A DNA stretch of 64,000 bases from Steinernema hermaphroditum (GCA_030435675.1 CM059624.1:10378769-10442768); one strand, 5' to 3'; shown: positions 34,016 through 45,508, counted from the stretch's first letter. A program made the numbers and translations. Notes: generated by a model not told the origin, from the sequence alone.

Positions 34016-34959
34016 CTTTGTGACTAGAAGGAAGTCACGCCGTCGTCGGGGGCGGGGGGTGATTAGGGACAATTTGGGGCCGATCACCATTGATCATTCG
34101 ATCGAATTTAGATGGGCGGTCCGTCTACGATCACAAATTACGCGGCTCGGCGGTGCCGGCTATCTCGTGGTACCGGAGTATTTACTGCACCGGAGTGCTG
34201 AAAGACACATAGTTTTTGTGGGTATAAAAACTCCGTTTGCAGCCGGCTACAGACGTTCATAGGGCTTGCCTTTGCTGCTATCAGAACGGTATCTATGGCG
34301 GTCTGACAAGAAGTCTCTTACGTCAAATGCTTTTTTCTTTTTAAAGGCACTATATAAAACGCATTCAGATCTATGAAACAAAATTCTTACGTGGCGATGA
34401 ACGTTTGCTGTGGCCATTCTGGTTGTAATCTAACGGCGCGAAATGAGTGGTTAATGAGTCTTCAGCATGTAGATGTAAAGGTATCAAGCTATCCTCGGCG
34501 TTGCAAACTCCTTGACTACATGAGAGAGAATCTACCCCAGAGTCACTTTCAACCCGGGAATCCGGTTAGTATAAAGACCGCAATTATGATCTCCAACATC
34601 TATGGGATCGATGCTCAGCCATGAACAGAACAGGTCTATCTTTTGTGCTCTGATTTCCGATTGCCCACGACCTCCGTAGGGCATTTGATGCCCATAATAT
34701 GATCTTATCAGCGGCGCGACTGAATGTCAACAAGGAAATCTGTGGTTCATACAGACGCATTCCCCGGCAATTGTGTGTCGATTGACGTGCTACTTGACGA
34801 AATGGACGCCCATGCACAACTCAATGACGTCAAAGTAATTGTTGAAAGAACGAGAGGAATGTTTGTTTTTACACGATAGTGATGTTGCACCGAAATACGT
34901 GTGTCTGTAGATGTGGAAATCCCATATTGCAATGCTCTAGAGTATTCTGATACATTTAT
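34016..34959. other. Intergenic region between lectin copies 2 and 3
   Basis: No gene is seen. Positions 34538-34665 repeat, with changes, at 35888-36015 (GAGTCACTTTCAACCCGGGA and following), so flanking DNA was duplicated along with the lectin unit. Confidence 0.55.
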
Positions 34960-35808
34960 TCACGTAGCAACTGATGTGCGAATTTTACAAACTGAGGGGA
35001 ATTCTCTCTTGCAATCATAGTTCATCCACTCCTTAAAGTTCGCATCGTAAATCTGAGAAGAATCGACAGCTTGAAACAGAACTCGGAACAGAAGATTACC
35101 TGCAGGCAGCTGTTTTCCGAAATGCCATTGGGCTGTCCGTAGTGGAAGTCTGTGAAGTCCCACGAAGACCCGTCTGCCCAGTGGAACTGCTCGCCTTCGC
35201 GCCGCCCTCCGATCCAGAAATCAAAGTTAATATTTTCGTTCTTCATCAGTGAGGTGACGAAGTCGGCCTCTTCTTTGGAGAGGATCGAGGAGAGGTGACC
35301 GTTCTGGTCAACGCAGAATTGCTCCGCGTCTTCCCAGGTGAGCGCATGGCGGTTCACGATGTAGAGGTGATCCCCTCTGTGCCGTTGATGGACAAGCAGG
35401 GGAAGGCCGGCTTCTTCAGATCACTGATTTTGGCGAAGTTCTGGAAGGTCAGCGGCTTTCCGTCTCTCCAAACCCAACGCGAGTTCGTGAATTGGCCGCC
35501 AATCCAGAAAAGGCCGGCCTTCAGTCCATCGTGGATGAGGGTGTAGGTGATGTCTGAAGGGCAACTTCTAGAGGAGAGAGTACGGACAGGGTCTTACGAG
35601 AGACGATCATGTTCTCATATTCGTCGCGGATGGAAGAGAGGTTTCCTCCGAGGGTCTGGCAGAACTGCTGAGCCTCCGAGAAAGTGGCGAGTTGGGATTG
35701 GACCTGGAAGCAGTGATCGCCCACTCGGGCATTCTCGCAGGTCGTCCGAGGAATGGCCTGGATGGCAAGGGGAGACAAGAAGAGGAGCGCTGTGAGTAGA
35801 AGACGCAT
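34960..35808 (-). pseudogene. Chimeric C-type lectin pseudogene (copy 3): CTLD1 fused to CTLD2 by internal deletion
   Basis: The 5' part (35808 down to about 35368) repeats copy 2: signal peptide, CTLD1 start, intron 1 and exon 2 up to the residues SINGTEGI. The sequence then jumps straight into a CTLD2 exon at LYIVNRHALTWEDAEQFC (35357-35103). This deletes the end of CTLD1, an intron, the Thr linker and the start of CTLD2. The join is out of frame and reaches a stop within five codons. CTLD2 itself is intact (FDFWIGGRREGEQFHWADGS, QPNG, last exon 35052-34960 with KEWMNYDC), and an AATAAA overlaps its stop. The CTGATAAG promoter element found before the other copies is also missing. A new splice could rescue it, but none is evident. 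Confidence 0.75.
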
Positions 35809-35837
35809 CTCGGCTGGGCGCAGAAGTCGAGTCTGAG
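35368..35837. repeat. Lectin 5'-half duplication, unit B
   Basis: This is the second copy of the block at 33493-33962. It ends abruptly at 35368, the chimeric junction, and diverges beyond about 35837 where the promoter should be. Confidence 0.9.
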
Positions 35838-36115
35838 GCTTTCCTGAATCAAGCGGGACCCTGACAGAGGATATTCCAACGCCCGCGAGAGTCACTTTCA
35901 ACCCGGGAATCCGGTTAGTATAAAGACCGCAATTATGACTTCCAACATTGATAGGGATGATGCACAGTCATGAACAGAACAAGTCTATCTTTTTTTTGCT
36001 CCGATTTCCGACGGACGACCCTTATAGCGCTACACCAAAGTGAAGATGTAGTTGGCCACCATCGTTTCCCCGACAAATTTATTTTGGTCCAAGTCGTTGT
36101 ACACTTTCGGATCAC
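35838..36115. other. Intergenic region between lectin copies 3 and 4
   Basis: It contains the second copy (35888-36015) of the duplicated flank seen at 34538-34665, and the polyadenylation signal of copy 4 (TTTATT on the plus strand, 36078-36083). No gene is seen. Confidence 0.5.
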
Positions 36116-37258
36116 TCAAAGGGGAACTTTACAAATGGAGGGATATTTCTTCTCGCAGTCGTAGTTCACCCATTTTCGGAGGCTGGCGTCGAAGATCTGA
36201 ATAAGATGGTCAATTGAAAGCCATGAATGACTTCTTGCCTCAAGACAGTTGTTCTGCACCAGGTCGTTGGGCTGATCTTCGTGGAAGTTCGTGTATTCCC
36301 ACTTGGAGCCATCGACCCACTCGAAGGTGTTGTGGATACGGTGAGCTCCAAGCCAAACGTCGAATCCGATGTGGGACTTCTCGATGACAGAGGCGAAGAA
36401 GTCCCCCTCGTCGCGGCTCAGAATGGAGGCGAGGTGTCCTCCCTTGGACTGGCAGTGCTTCTCGGCATCGCTCCACGAGAGCCGAACATGGTTGACCAAA
36501 TAAACGTGCTTTTCGAAGCAGGGCTTCGAGTGGCAGATGTCGGATTTCACCGTGGTAGTAGTTGTCGGTGCTGGAGTTGTAGTCGTAGTGGAGGTCGTGG
36601 TAGTTGTAGGCTTAGTCGTGCTCGACGTGGTGGTCACTTCTTCGGTGGTGGTGGTGGTGGTTTTCGGACTCGGCTGAGTGGGCGTAGGCACGGCTGAAAA
36701 AGGAACATAGCGCTTCAAGCATGAGAGTAACGAGAACCTTCTCCTTTGGTGAGTTCACAGATGAAAGGCGCCTTGTGGTTGCAGAAGAGGGGTACCCAGG
36801 GAGCCTTGTAGTTGAAGCCATTGGTCGCCTCGATAGACAAACAGGCGAAGGAGGGATGGTGAAGGTCCTTGGGGTGGCCGAAGTTCTGATAGCTCAGCCG
36901 GAATCCGTCGACCCAGCTCCAAACGGAATGCGAGAAGACTCCGCCGATCCAGAAGTGGTGGGAACGGACTCCAAGGTCATGGAAGAGCCTGTAAGACTCG
37001 TCTAAAGAACTCACTGTAGAAGAAGATCCTGAAAGGACACATACGAGATACGATCTGGTTCTCGTAGTAGTTCCGGATCGAGGCCAGCTGTCCTCCGAGC
37101 GCACGGCAGTTGTCTTGCGCTTCCGAGAAGGCGACGAAGCGGGAGTCAAAGTGGAAGCAGTCCTCACCCTTCTTCGAGTACTCACAGGTCGTTCGGGCGT
37201 GGAAGGCCTGTGCCACCAGCGGGAAGAGGAAGAAGAGCGCTCCGAGGAGAGGACGCAT
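36116..37258 (-). CDS. Secreted two-domain C-type lectin, copy 4 (with a GC-AG intron)
   Basis: Exons 37258-37045, 37001-36738, 36693-36239 and 36196-36116 give 337 residues. It has a signal peptide (MRPLLGALFFLFPLVAQA), CTLD1 (CEYSKKGEDCFHFD, LGGQLASIRNYYEN, HFWIGG, APFICELT), and a Thr-rich linker. CTLD2 has HVRLSWSDAEKHC, GHLASILSRDEGDFF, DVWLGA, WVDGSKWEYTNF and QPND, and the last exon has KWVNYDC. The last intron starts GCAAGA instead of GT. It is 42 nt and in frame, so retention would only add 14 residues, but all sister genes splice here. An in-frame ATG 18 bp further upstream (37276) is less like its sisters. Confidence 0.88.
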
Positions 37259-37333
37259 CACGAAGGTCCGAAGCAACGAAGTGCAGAATTGCTGGATCCT
37301 GCAGTTTTATGGAATTTCTTGGCTTCTTCGGTC

Positions 37334-37341
37334 CTGATAAG
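37334..37341 (-). promoter_or_regulatory. GATA site CTTATCAG upstream of lectin copy 4
   Basis: It lies 76 bp upstream of the ATG, with a TATA-like CCATAAAA nearer the gene. Confidence 0.6.
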
Positions 37342-38230
37342 GACTCCTAAGAACAAAGGAACACCGTCGTCGGTGGGAGTATTCCCATCCGTTTTGGGCA
37401 AAGGTTGTCCTTCTTACGAACGGCGCTCGAGCAGAGGTCGGTAGATCGGACGGTCTCTGTCAATGGCGCTATCTATGGCTTTCCGATAGTCACGTCCGAT
37501 GTGCCGTTTTTCTGCGGCGTAAAATTTCTTCATACTTGATCGAGATCATCGATACAGCCATGTCGTATAGTTCCTTTTTTGTGAGTGAATAAGGAGGCTA
37601 AAAAGGTCGGACAGCGCAGAACTGCAGCGCCTTTGAGAAACAAATTTGAACGGAAGATATTTCTTTTCGAATGTTGTAAAGATATTTCGCCTCTTGACTT
37701 CGATCAATTCATTTCATGTTACGCCCAGGAACAGTCTCAATTTTTAAGGATGTTGATGATGGTCTCCTTTAACTACATTTCTCATGGCATGTTTTTTTCT
37801 GCAAATTTCTTAAGTCGAACTGTCACGTACTATGCGACAAGAATAGAATGGTGTGACTCCGGTATACCTTGTTCGCTTGACCATGTTGGTAATTTGGCAA
37901 ACCAAGGGCACAATGTATTTAGGCAGTAAACCGGGCTATGATCTATGATCCGGCTATGATCTGGACTGTTAAGATGTGGGAAATGACCGGTCGAGGAGGG
38001 TTCCTCTTCATCAACAATCACGTCCTGTTTCTAAGCGATGAAATATTGTATTTGCTTGGAAGATTTTCTGCTATTGTGTGGTGTTCTTTATGTTACATAG
38101 TTCGTCTGGCCTTATCTCGAAACTCGTCTTGTATTCTGTGTCCCATGCAGATACAAAAAAGAACATATTTATCACGTCGAAATCACAATACATCGCAGGG
38201 AAAGACAAAACATAACTTGACACAGTATGA
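37342..38230. other. Intergenic region between lectin copies 4 and 5
   Basis: No gene is supported. The frames at 37585-37929 and 37938-38279 are AT-rich and lack domains. Confidence 0.5.
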
Positions 38231-39439
38231 TCAGACCTTGATCTTGCAGATAGAGGGGTACGGTCTGTCGCAGTCGTAGTTGGCCCACTTCTTGTGGTTG
38301 GCGTCGAAGATCTAGGAGAAGGGCTCAAAAGGGACATCCAGTGGGGGGCATTACCTGGAGACAGTTGTTGCGGGCAACGTCGTTTGGCTGGTCGCCATTG
38401 AAAAGAGTATAGTCCCACTTGGACCCGTCGACCCACTTGAAATTTCCGCTGACGCGCTCGCCTCCGATCCAGATGTCGAACTTGAGGAATCCGGCGGCGG
38501 CCAACCAGGCAACGAACTCACCCTCTTCGGCGGAGAGGATCGAGGTGAGGTGACCTCCCTTCTGGACGCAGTTCTCCTCGGCCTTCTTCCAGGAAAGAGG
38601 CCACTGGTTGACGATGTAGACGTGGCCGTGGAAGCAGGGTCGGGTCTGACCTCCACAGCCGGGGCTCACGGTGGTCGTGATGACGGTGGCTGGCTTGGGA
38701 GTGGTAGTGGTTGTCGGAGCGAGAGTGGTTGTAGTCGTGGCCTTCTTGGTCGTGGTGGTCGTCGGCTTGGTGGGAGCCTTGGTAGTGGTAGTAGTAGTGG
38801 TGGTAGTGGTCGGAAGGGCAGTGGTTGTGGACGTCGTACTTGGCGCAGGTGTGGTAGGCGGGAAGGCTGAAAATTTTGACTGGAACACTGCAATTGGAAT
38901 ATATTTCCTACATTCGGTCTTTCGGACTTCACAGACGAAAGGCGCCACGGAGTTGCAGAAGGTGGGGAGCCAGAGGCCGTTGAAGTTCCAGCTGTTGGTT
39001 GCTTCGATGGCCAAGCAGGCGTAGGGAGGATCGACGACGTCCTCTGGGTTGGCAAAGTTGTGGTAACTCATCGGGAGTCCATCGATCCACTTCCAGAGGT
39101 TGTCGGAGTACTGGGCGCCGATCCAGAAGTTATTCGTTCTGACCTCCCCATGGGCCAGGAAGAACGCTTTGTCTAAATGAGGTTGTCGTAGCAGAAGCTT
39201 CGTCGAAGTCACTCACGGGCGAGGATTTGGTTCTCATACATGTTCCGGATTGAGGCCAGCTCTCCTCCATACCCTCTACAGGCATTCTCCGCTCCGTGGA
39301 AAGTGGAAAATTCAGTCACGAAGTAGAAGCAGATGTCTCCGATCTTGGCATGCTCACAAAGTTGCCTGTAGGTGGAGGGAAGTCGAAGTGCAGGGGTGGC
39401 GAAAGCGAAAGGGAACAGGAGAAGTAGGAGAAGACGCAT
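38231..39439 (-). CDS. Secreted two-domain C-type lectin, copy 5
   Basis: Exons 39439-39217, 39172-38912, 38866-38355 and 38311-38231 give 358 residues. It has a signal peptide (MRLLLLLLFPFAFA), CTLD1 (CEHAKIGDICFYFV, FFLAHGEVRTNNFWIGAQ, NFNGLWLPTFCNSVAPFVCE), and a Thr-tract linker of about 70 residues with Lys interruptions. CTLD2 has QWPLSWKKAEENC, GHLTSILSAEEGEFV, DIWIGG, FKWVDGSKWDYTLF and QPND, and the last exon is IFDANHKKWANYDC. Exons 1-2 are close paralogues of copy 6. Confidence 0.9.
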
Positions 39440-39516
39440 CGTGGGACGACCAAAGGATCGAATGTGAACGTGCCGAATCCGCCCGTTTTATGGAACTTTC
39501 TTTGGTCTTTCGTCAG

Positions 39517-39524
39517 CTGATAAG
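39517..39524 (-). promoter_or_regulatory. GATA site CTTATCAG upstream of lectin copy 5
   Basis: It lies 78 bp upstream of the ATG. The flanking promoter (TTTTATGGAACTTTCTTTGG on the plus strand) is shared with copy 6. Confidence 0.65.
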
Positions 39525-40374
39525 ACCCCCTTGCGGCTCAAAAGAACGGCACCGCTCCAAAAAGGAAGCGGTTTACTGGGCAAAGGTCGCGAAAAAGTTG
39601 ATTTTTTAGAACAGTTGCGTTATCAGATGAAATTATACTGTCACATCCGGGGTTTGTGACCGTTTTTGGTGCGAAGAAGTCGGTAGTCACACGTAACACG
39701 TGAGCAGCACCCAAAGAACCTTCTAAATGGACGTTTCCACTGGAGCATACTTTGGTGATCGTACGACCACGGAAAGATAAAGACTGCTTGCCAGCTTTGG
39801 TTTACTTCTGAGCGAATGTTCGGTGTGAAACGCGCAGATAGTCATTGGTGACGGACTTCTTGGTGAGTCACAGATGAAGTTCGAACCTTGCGAATTCAAG
39901 AACAAAACAAGGAGCATGTACGATTTCCTTTTCCTTTCTCACTCATTGAATTTGATTAATACAGAGCTCATGCATCTACTGCACCCTTTGAATCGGTCGT
40001 TTAAGCCTTGAATACTTCTGACCTGAACTGAACTGGCATTGAATCACAAATCGTTCCAATCGTAGTCAGTATTCCATGTATCTGCGTTTGCCTAATTGGA
40101 AAGGATGTACGAAAAGAGCTCTGGCTTCTAACTTGTGATGTTGTTTTCGTATCGCATGTCACCAAAGTCTTTTCAATAACACATGAAATTTATTTTATTT
40201 TATTTATATTAGACATATCCCAAGAAAAGTTTTGCTTTGAAAATTGAAGGACTCTTCTGGAAGGTGAAGCTATCGATTTTTGTCGAAGGGCTGAAAATAC
40301 GATCATCAGAGGATTGCTGAGATTTGGTTTCTGGCATTACGATAGGTACATCACTCTGTTTGGCTTTCTGTCGA
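39525..40374. other. Intergenic region downstream of lectin copy 6
   Basis: This is where copy 6 should have its Thr linker and CTLD2. No CTLD motif, Thr tract or other ORF is found. Confidence 0.5.
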
Positions 40375-40999
40375 TTACGACAGGCGCTTGAGAGCCGGCT
40401 TAGATGTAGGAGGCGGAAAGGCTAAACGTTTCTATGTGACCTGGAGTATGAATGGGGATTACTTACATTCGGTCTTTCGGACTTCACAGACGAAAGGCGC
40501 CACCGAGTTGCAGAAGGTGGGCTGCCAGAGGCCGTTGAAGTTCCAGCTGTTGGTTGCTTCGATGGCCAGGCAGGCGTAGGGAGGATCGACGACGTCCTTC
40601 GGGTTGGCAAAGTTGTGATAACTCATTGGAAGTCCGTCGACCCACGTCCAGAGGTTATCCGAATATTGGGCGCCGATCCAGAAGATGTTTGTTCTGACTT
40701 CTCCATGGGCCAAAAAGAACGCTTTATCTATAAAAAAGGCCAAGGATGGAAGACGTTAGGAAGCACATACGAGCGACGATCTGGTTCTCGAACATGTTTC
40801 CAATCGAAGCCAACTTTCCACCAAGCGACAGGCAAGCGTTCTCCGCGCCGTGGAAGGTGACAAATTGAGGGACGAAGTGGAAGCAGATGTCCCCATTTTT
40901 GGCGTGTTCACAGAGTTGCCTCGAGGTGGATCGAAGTTGGAGGGCGGGGGTGGCCAAGGTGACCGAGAGCAGGAAAACTACTGCGAGGAGGAGACGCAT
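40375..40999 (-). CDS. Truncated single-CTLD lectin, copy 6
   Basis: Exons 40999-40771, 40727-40467 and 40421-40375 give 178 residues. Exons 1 and 2 are a full signal peptide plus CTLD1, very similar to copy 5 (FFLAHGEVRTNIFWIGAQ, NSVAPFVCEVRKTEC). The third exon starts as in the sister genes (acceptor GTTTAG, then residues SFPPPTS), but ends after 15 codons at TAA, with no Thr tract or CTLD2. It may be a functional short lectin, since CTLD1 is intact and the promoter motif is present, or a decaying copy. Confidence 0.7.
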
Positions 41000-41075
41000 C
41001 GTGGGACGACCGAAGGATCGAATATGGACGTGCCGAATTCCCCATTTTATGGAACTTTCTTTGGTCTTTCGGCGG

Positions 41076-41083
41076 CTGATAAG
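41076..41083 (-). promoter_or_regulatory. GATA site CTTATCAG upstream of lectin copy 6
   Basis: It lies 77 bp upstream of the ATG, in a promoter closely matching that of copy 5. Confidence 0.65.
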
Positions 41084-41328
41084 ACTCCCTTGCGGTTCAA
41101 AAGAACAAAGGAAGCGCTTCACTGAGCAAAGGTCGCGAAAAAGTTTAGAGGCAAAAGACTGCTGTCAGTTAAGGTCACATTCATACGTAATACGTCTCTT
41201 GTATTCAACAATCCGCACCCAAAGAACCCTCCGTTTGTGTTCAAATGACTGATTTTATGTAGCGAAGTTATTAAACGAGCTCTTGTCCATTTCAATGTAT
41301 AGTTAAGCACTTAGAGATGCTCCGAAAT
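41084..41328. other. Intergenic region between lectin copies 6 and 7
   Basis: A short spacer; nothing else is seen. Confidence 0.5.
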
Positions 41329-42489
41329 TCAAGCGGGAATCTTGCATATGGAAGGATATTCCCGCTGACAGTCGTAGTTCACCCACTTCTTGTGATTGGC
41401 GTCGAAGATCTGAAAGAATCAAATGAAAAAGGCTCTTACTCAAGAATGTCACTTCAAGACAGTTGTTCTGCTTCAAGCCATTGGGTTGTTCCTCGAGGAA
41501 GTTCGTGTATTCCCACTTGGAGCCGTCGAGCCAAATGAAGGTGTTGTGGAAGCGATGAGCTCCGAGCCAAACGTCGAATCCCAAATTCGCGCCATCGATG
41601 AGGTAAGCGACGAAGTCCGTCTCCTCTGACGACAGAATCGAAGCGAGGTGACCGTTTCGGGAGATACAGTACTCCTCGGCCTTGCTCCAGGTCAGGTTGC
41701 GGATGTTTATGAGATAGATGTGGTTGTTGAAGCAGGGTTGATGCTGGCCTTCACAGGAGTTGGGTTCAGCCGTGGTTGTGGTGGTTGTTGGCGGAGTAGA
41801 AGTAGTCGTCGTCGATGTCGATGTCGTCGTGGGAGTGGTTGTAGTAGTAGTTTCAGGGACTTGTGTGGTGGTGGTCGTTGGTTTGGGCCTTGGAGTTGGG
41901 GGAAGTGTGGGTGGGAAGACTGAAATACACTATACCTATCAGGATCATTCTCTTCTCCTACCTGCTCCTTTCGTGACTTCACAGACGAAAGGCGCCAATC
42001 CGTTGCAGAAGGTGGGCAACCAGAGACCGTTCAGATTCCAGGCGTTCGAGATGACCAGAGACAAACAACTGTAGGGAGGATGGTGGAGGTCCTCGGGGTT
42101 GGCGAAGTGCTGGTAGTGCATGGGCTGCCCATCTACCCAGCCCCAGCCCCACGACCACACGCCTCCGATCCAGAATACGTTTGTCTTGATCACCTGGTGG
42201 GACCAGACGTAGGCTTTGCCTAAATTACGGTACTGGAAGTGAGGATGAACAGTGAGTGCATACGGGCGATGATCTGATTCTCGTAGTCATTCCGGATGGA
42301 AGCCAGGTGTCCCCCCTTCGATCGGCAAACGATTTCGGCGTCAACGAAAGACGCTAGGCGAGGTTCGAAATGGAAGCAGGCTTCTCCGTATCGGGCGTTC
42401 TCGCACAGGGGCCGACTATGATAGAAGCTGCGAACATCCTGAGTGGCGAGGGCCGTGACAAAAAAGAAGACTCCGAGGAGGAGAAGCAT
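41329..42489 (-). CDS. Secreted two-domain C-type lectin, copy 7
   Basis: Exons 42489-42264, 42219-41962, 41919-41453 and 41409-41329 give 343 residues. It has a signal peptide (MLLLLGVFFFVTALA), CTLD1 (CENARYGEACFHFE, GGHLASIRNDYEN, VFWIGGVWSWGWGWVDG, GLAPFVCEVT), and a Pro/Thr linker. CTLD2 has IRNLTWSKAEEYC, GHLASILSSEETDFV, DVWLGAHRFHNTFIWLDGS and QPNG, and the last exon has KKWVNYDC. Copies 7 and 8 form a sub-pair, sharing the exon-2 pattern VFWIGGVWS. Confidence 0.9.
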
Positions 42490-42553
42490 CGCGAGACGAG
42501 TGAAGACTAGCCCAGCTTGGTTGTTTTATAGAAGTTTTCTGCTTTTTCTGTCG

Positions 42554-42561
42554 CTGATAAG
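42554..42561 (-). promoter_or_regulatory. GATA site CTTATCAG upstream of lectin copy 7
   Basis: It lies 65 bp upstream of the ATG. Confidence 0.6.
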
Positions 42562-43132
42562 CTTTTGACTGGAAAAGGAGAAGCGAAGAACAGAAGAGCA
42601 CAAGTCTCCATGAGCAAAGGTCGGGCAAAGAGTTCTTCCGCGACCGGTTACGATCTGTTGCGTCACTATAAAAAGAGCACGTACTCGATTTGTATCGGAA
42701 CGTTTCTTGATAACGTGACCAGGAATGGGAAAGTATCAGGCGACCATTCGACGTGGCACCTTATCTGGCACAAACGTTAAACTGGAGTCGAGGGAATGGT
42801 CATTGAAGCATCGTTGATAGAAAGAGAAGCACATCACATAGGTCTTCTTCTAGATGCACACTGGAGTTCGGTTAAAATTCTCAGGACCATTGCTAGATTC
42901 AATAACTGCTTTGATTTTTTTCCGATTTTACCGTACCCGCCGACTCGATCACATTCTGCACAGTTATTATTACCCTAACCTCGAAGACAATATCTTTGGC
43001 TACTTTTAATTCACATCCACACCCGCGTATGAGAGCGTTTTCTGTATTAGTCCACTTTTTCAATAAGTATGTTATCAAAAAGCCAATGCAATACTTTATT
43101 CTATTGAAGTGTGATCAACTTCAACGCAAAAC
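42562..43132. other. Intergenic region between lectin copies 7 and 8
   Basis: No gene is seen. The polyadenylation signal of copy 8 (TTTATT on the plus strand, 43095-43100) lies here. Confidence 0.5.
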
Positions 43133-44450
43133 TCAAATAGGGATTTTGCATATAGAAGGATACTCTCTTGTGCAGTCGTAGTTTGCCCATTTCTTGTAAC
43201 TCGCGTCGAAAATCTACAAAGAGAAGGTCAACATGATCGAGAAAGAGGGCTTCCACCTCGAGGCAGTCGTTTCCCCCTGTGACGTTTGGCTGCTCCTTGT
43301 TGAAGTTCGTGTAGTCCCACTTGGAGCCGTCGAGCCAGATGAAAGTGTCCTTAACGCGATAGGCACCGAGCCACACATCCTCCTTCAGATTCGCCGCTCT
43401 GATCACGTAGGCGATAAATTCGGTTTCCTCTGCCGACAGAATCGACGTCAAATGACCTTTTTGGGAGACGCAGTACTCCTCAGCTTTGTGCCATGTGAGT
43501 TTTCGGTGGTTGTAGATGTAGAGGTGGTTCCTGTAGCAGTGCCTGTTCCAGCCTTCACAGATACTTGGCTTTGTAGCGTTCGTCGTCGGGAGCGTGGTGG
43601 TTGCGGCCTCGGAAGTGGTTGTGGTTGGTGCAGGCGTAGTTGTGGTAGTTGGTTTGGCAGTGGTGGTCGTGGTCGTGGGTGGAGAAGTATTAGTAGTCTC
43701 CGCGGAGGTGGTCGTCGATGCAGTTGTGGAAATTTCTGTGGTCGTGGTGGTAGTGGCTTCTGTGGTGGTCCTAGTGGTAGTAGTCGCAGTTGTGGTCGTG
43801 GATGTTGTAGAAGACGGCGTCGTTGTCGGCGACAGAGTAGGCGGAAACACTAATCATCATAGGCACAGATCCTCTTGACAATCTCGACTACCTTCACTCT
43901 TTCTAATCTCACAGACGAAAGGCGCCAACCCGGTACAGTACGTGGGGATCCAGAGTCCATTCAGAGTCCAGGCGTGGGCGGCGACCATGGAGAGACATTT
44001 GTAGACTGGCTCGTGAGGATCGATGTGTGTGGCCGGTGGCGAGTCGATATGGACGAGTCCATCGGCGAAGTTCTGGTAGGTCATCGGTTTCCCATCGATC
44101 CACTTCCAGCCATTAGACCACACGCCGCCGATCCAGAAGACGTTTGTAAAGACCACCTTCTGAGACCATGTGAAGACTTTGCCTACAGTGGAACATAAGG
44201 CTGCACAAAGGGGGACGCACTTACGAGAGATGATCAGATTCTCGTAGACGTTCTGGATCGAAGTCAGTTGTCCTCCCTTCGAGCGGCACACGTTTTGGGC
44301 ATCGGAGAAAGTGGCGAGACGAGATTCGAAGTGGATACACACTTCTCCGCTCTTGGCGTTCTCGCAGAGAGGTCGACAACGTCTCGTTTGGACTTGCTGA
44401 GTGGCGAAGGCTGTGGAGAGGAAGAGGAGCACTCCGAAGAGGAGACGCAT
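43133..44450 (-). CDS. Secreted two-domain C-type lectin, copy 8 (longest linker)
   Basis: Exons 44450-44225, 44182-43892, 43849-43257 and 43213-43133 give 396 residues. It has a signal peptide (MRLLFGVLLFLSTAFA) and CTLD1 with a 10-residue insertion (LVHIDSPPATHIDPHEPVY) before the conserved Cys. The mucin-like linker of about 95 residues is almost only Thr/Ser/Pro/Ala. CTLD2 has HRKLTWHKAEEYC, GHLTSILSAEETEFI, DVWLGA, WLDGSKWDYTNF and QPN, and the last exon has KKWANYDC. The frame is open upstream of this ATG to 44675, but the chosen start aligns with all sisters and directly precedes the signal peptide. Confidence 0.9.
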
Positions 44451-44520
44451 CTCGCCGATACTGTCGGAGTGCCAAGTGCCGAGAGCGAGTGCTTTATGAG
44501 GGTTCTGTGCTTGACGATGA

Positions 44521-44528
44521 CTGATAAG
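44521..44528 (-). promoter_or_regulatory. GATA site CTTATCAG upstream of lectin copy 8
   Basis: It lies 71 bp upstream of the ATG. Confidence 0.6.
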
Positions 44529-45090
44529 TCCAGACAAAGGAGACATTTCAGTCGGGGCAATGTGCATTCCTGTAGGACAAAGATCGTTGAAGGTGGTTTC
44601 CAAAGAGCGAGGATCAGGAACCGTTGTGGCACTTGTACAGAGTTGCGAGTTGAGATAGCGCTTCAGCAATTGCATAAATCGAACACTCTAATTTCCATGA
44701 AATGCTTTGAAAAGCGTGGTCATTTTTCAGCGTTTTGTAAAAAAGAATGCATTGAAGACTTTCCAAAAGCCTAACGGCAATTATGGTTACAATCAGATGG
44801 ACTTTTTCTCTTTTCTGATTTTTTTATAAAAGCAACCTCTAGATACCGAGACCTCAATTGTTGTGCTTCATGAATCTGTCGTTGAAACGCTTCTGACCGC
44901 TCGATGCGAACAAAGGCAGTTAAGCGACGTTATCAGTTGGAGAAGACCCAATCGCACGTATATCGCACTGCGATGTAAACAAACGGTAAGTACAGAAGCA
45001 CAAAGGCTAATCGCGTTGATGTAGTGGAATTGTGTTTTAAACTTAGAGCTGTGCTTTGCTGACAAATCTATGAGGAATCAAATGATGTAA
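44529..45090. other. Spacer between lectin copy 8 and the H3 copy
   Basis: Nothing beyond the copy 8 promoter is seen. Confidence 0.5.

Positions 45091-45508
<418 letters not shown>

Noticed and set aside
38671..39024. Val/Gly-rich plus-strand frames opposite the Thr linkers (also near 30492, 32896, 41760 and 43594)
   Set aside because: They are antisense shadows of the Thr-rich linker codons in the lectin genes.
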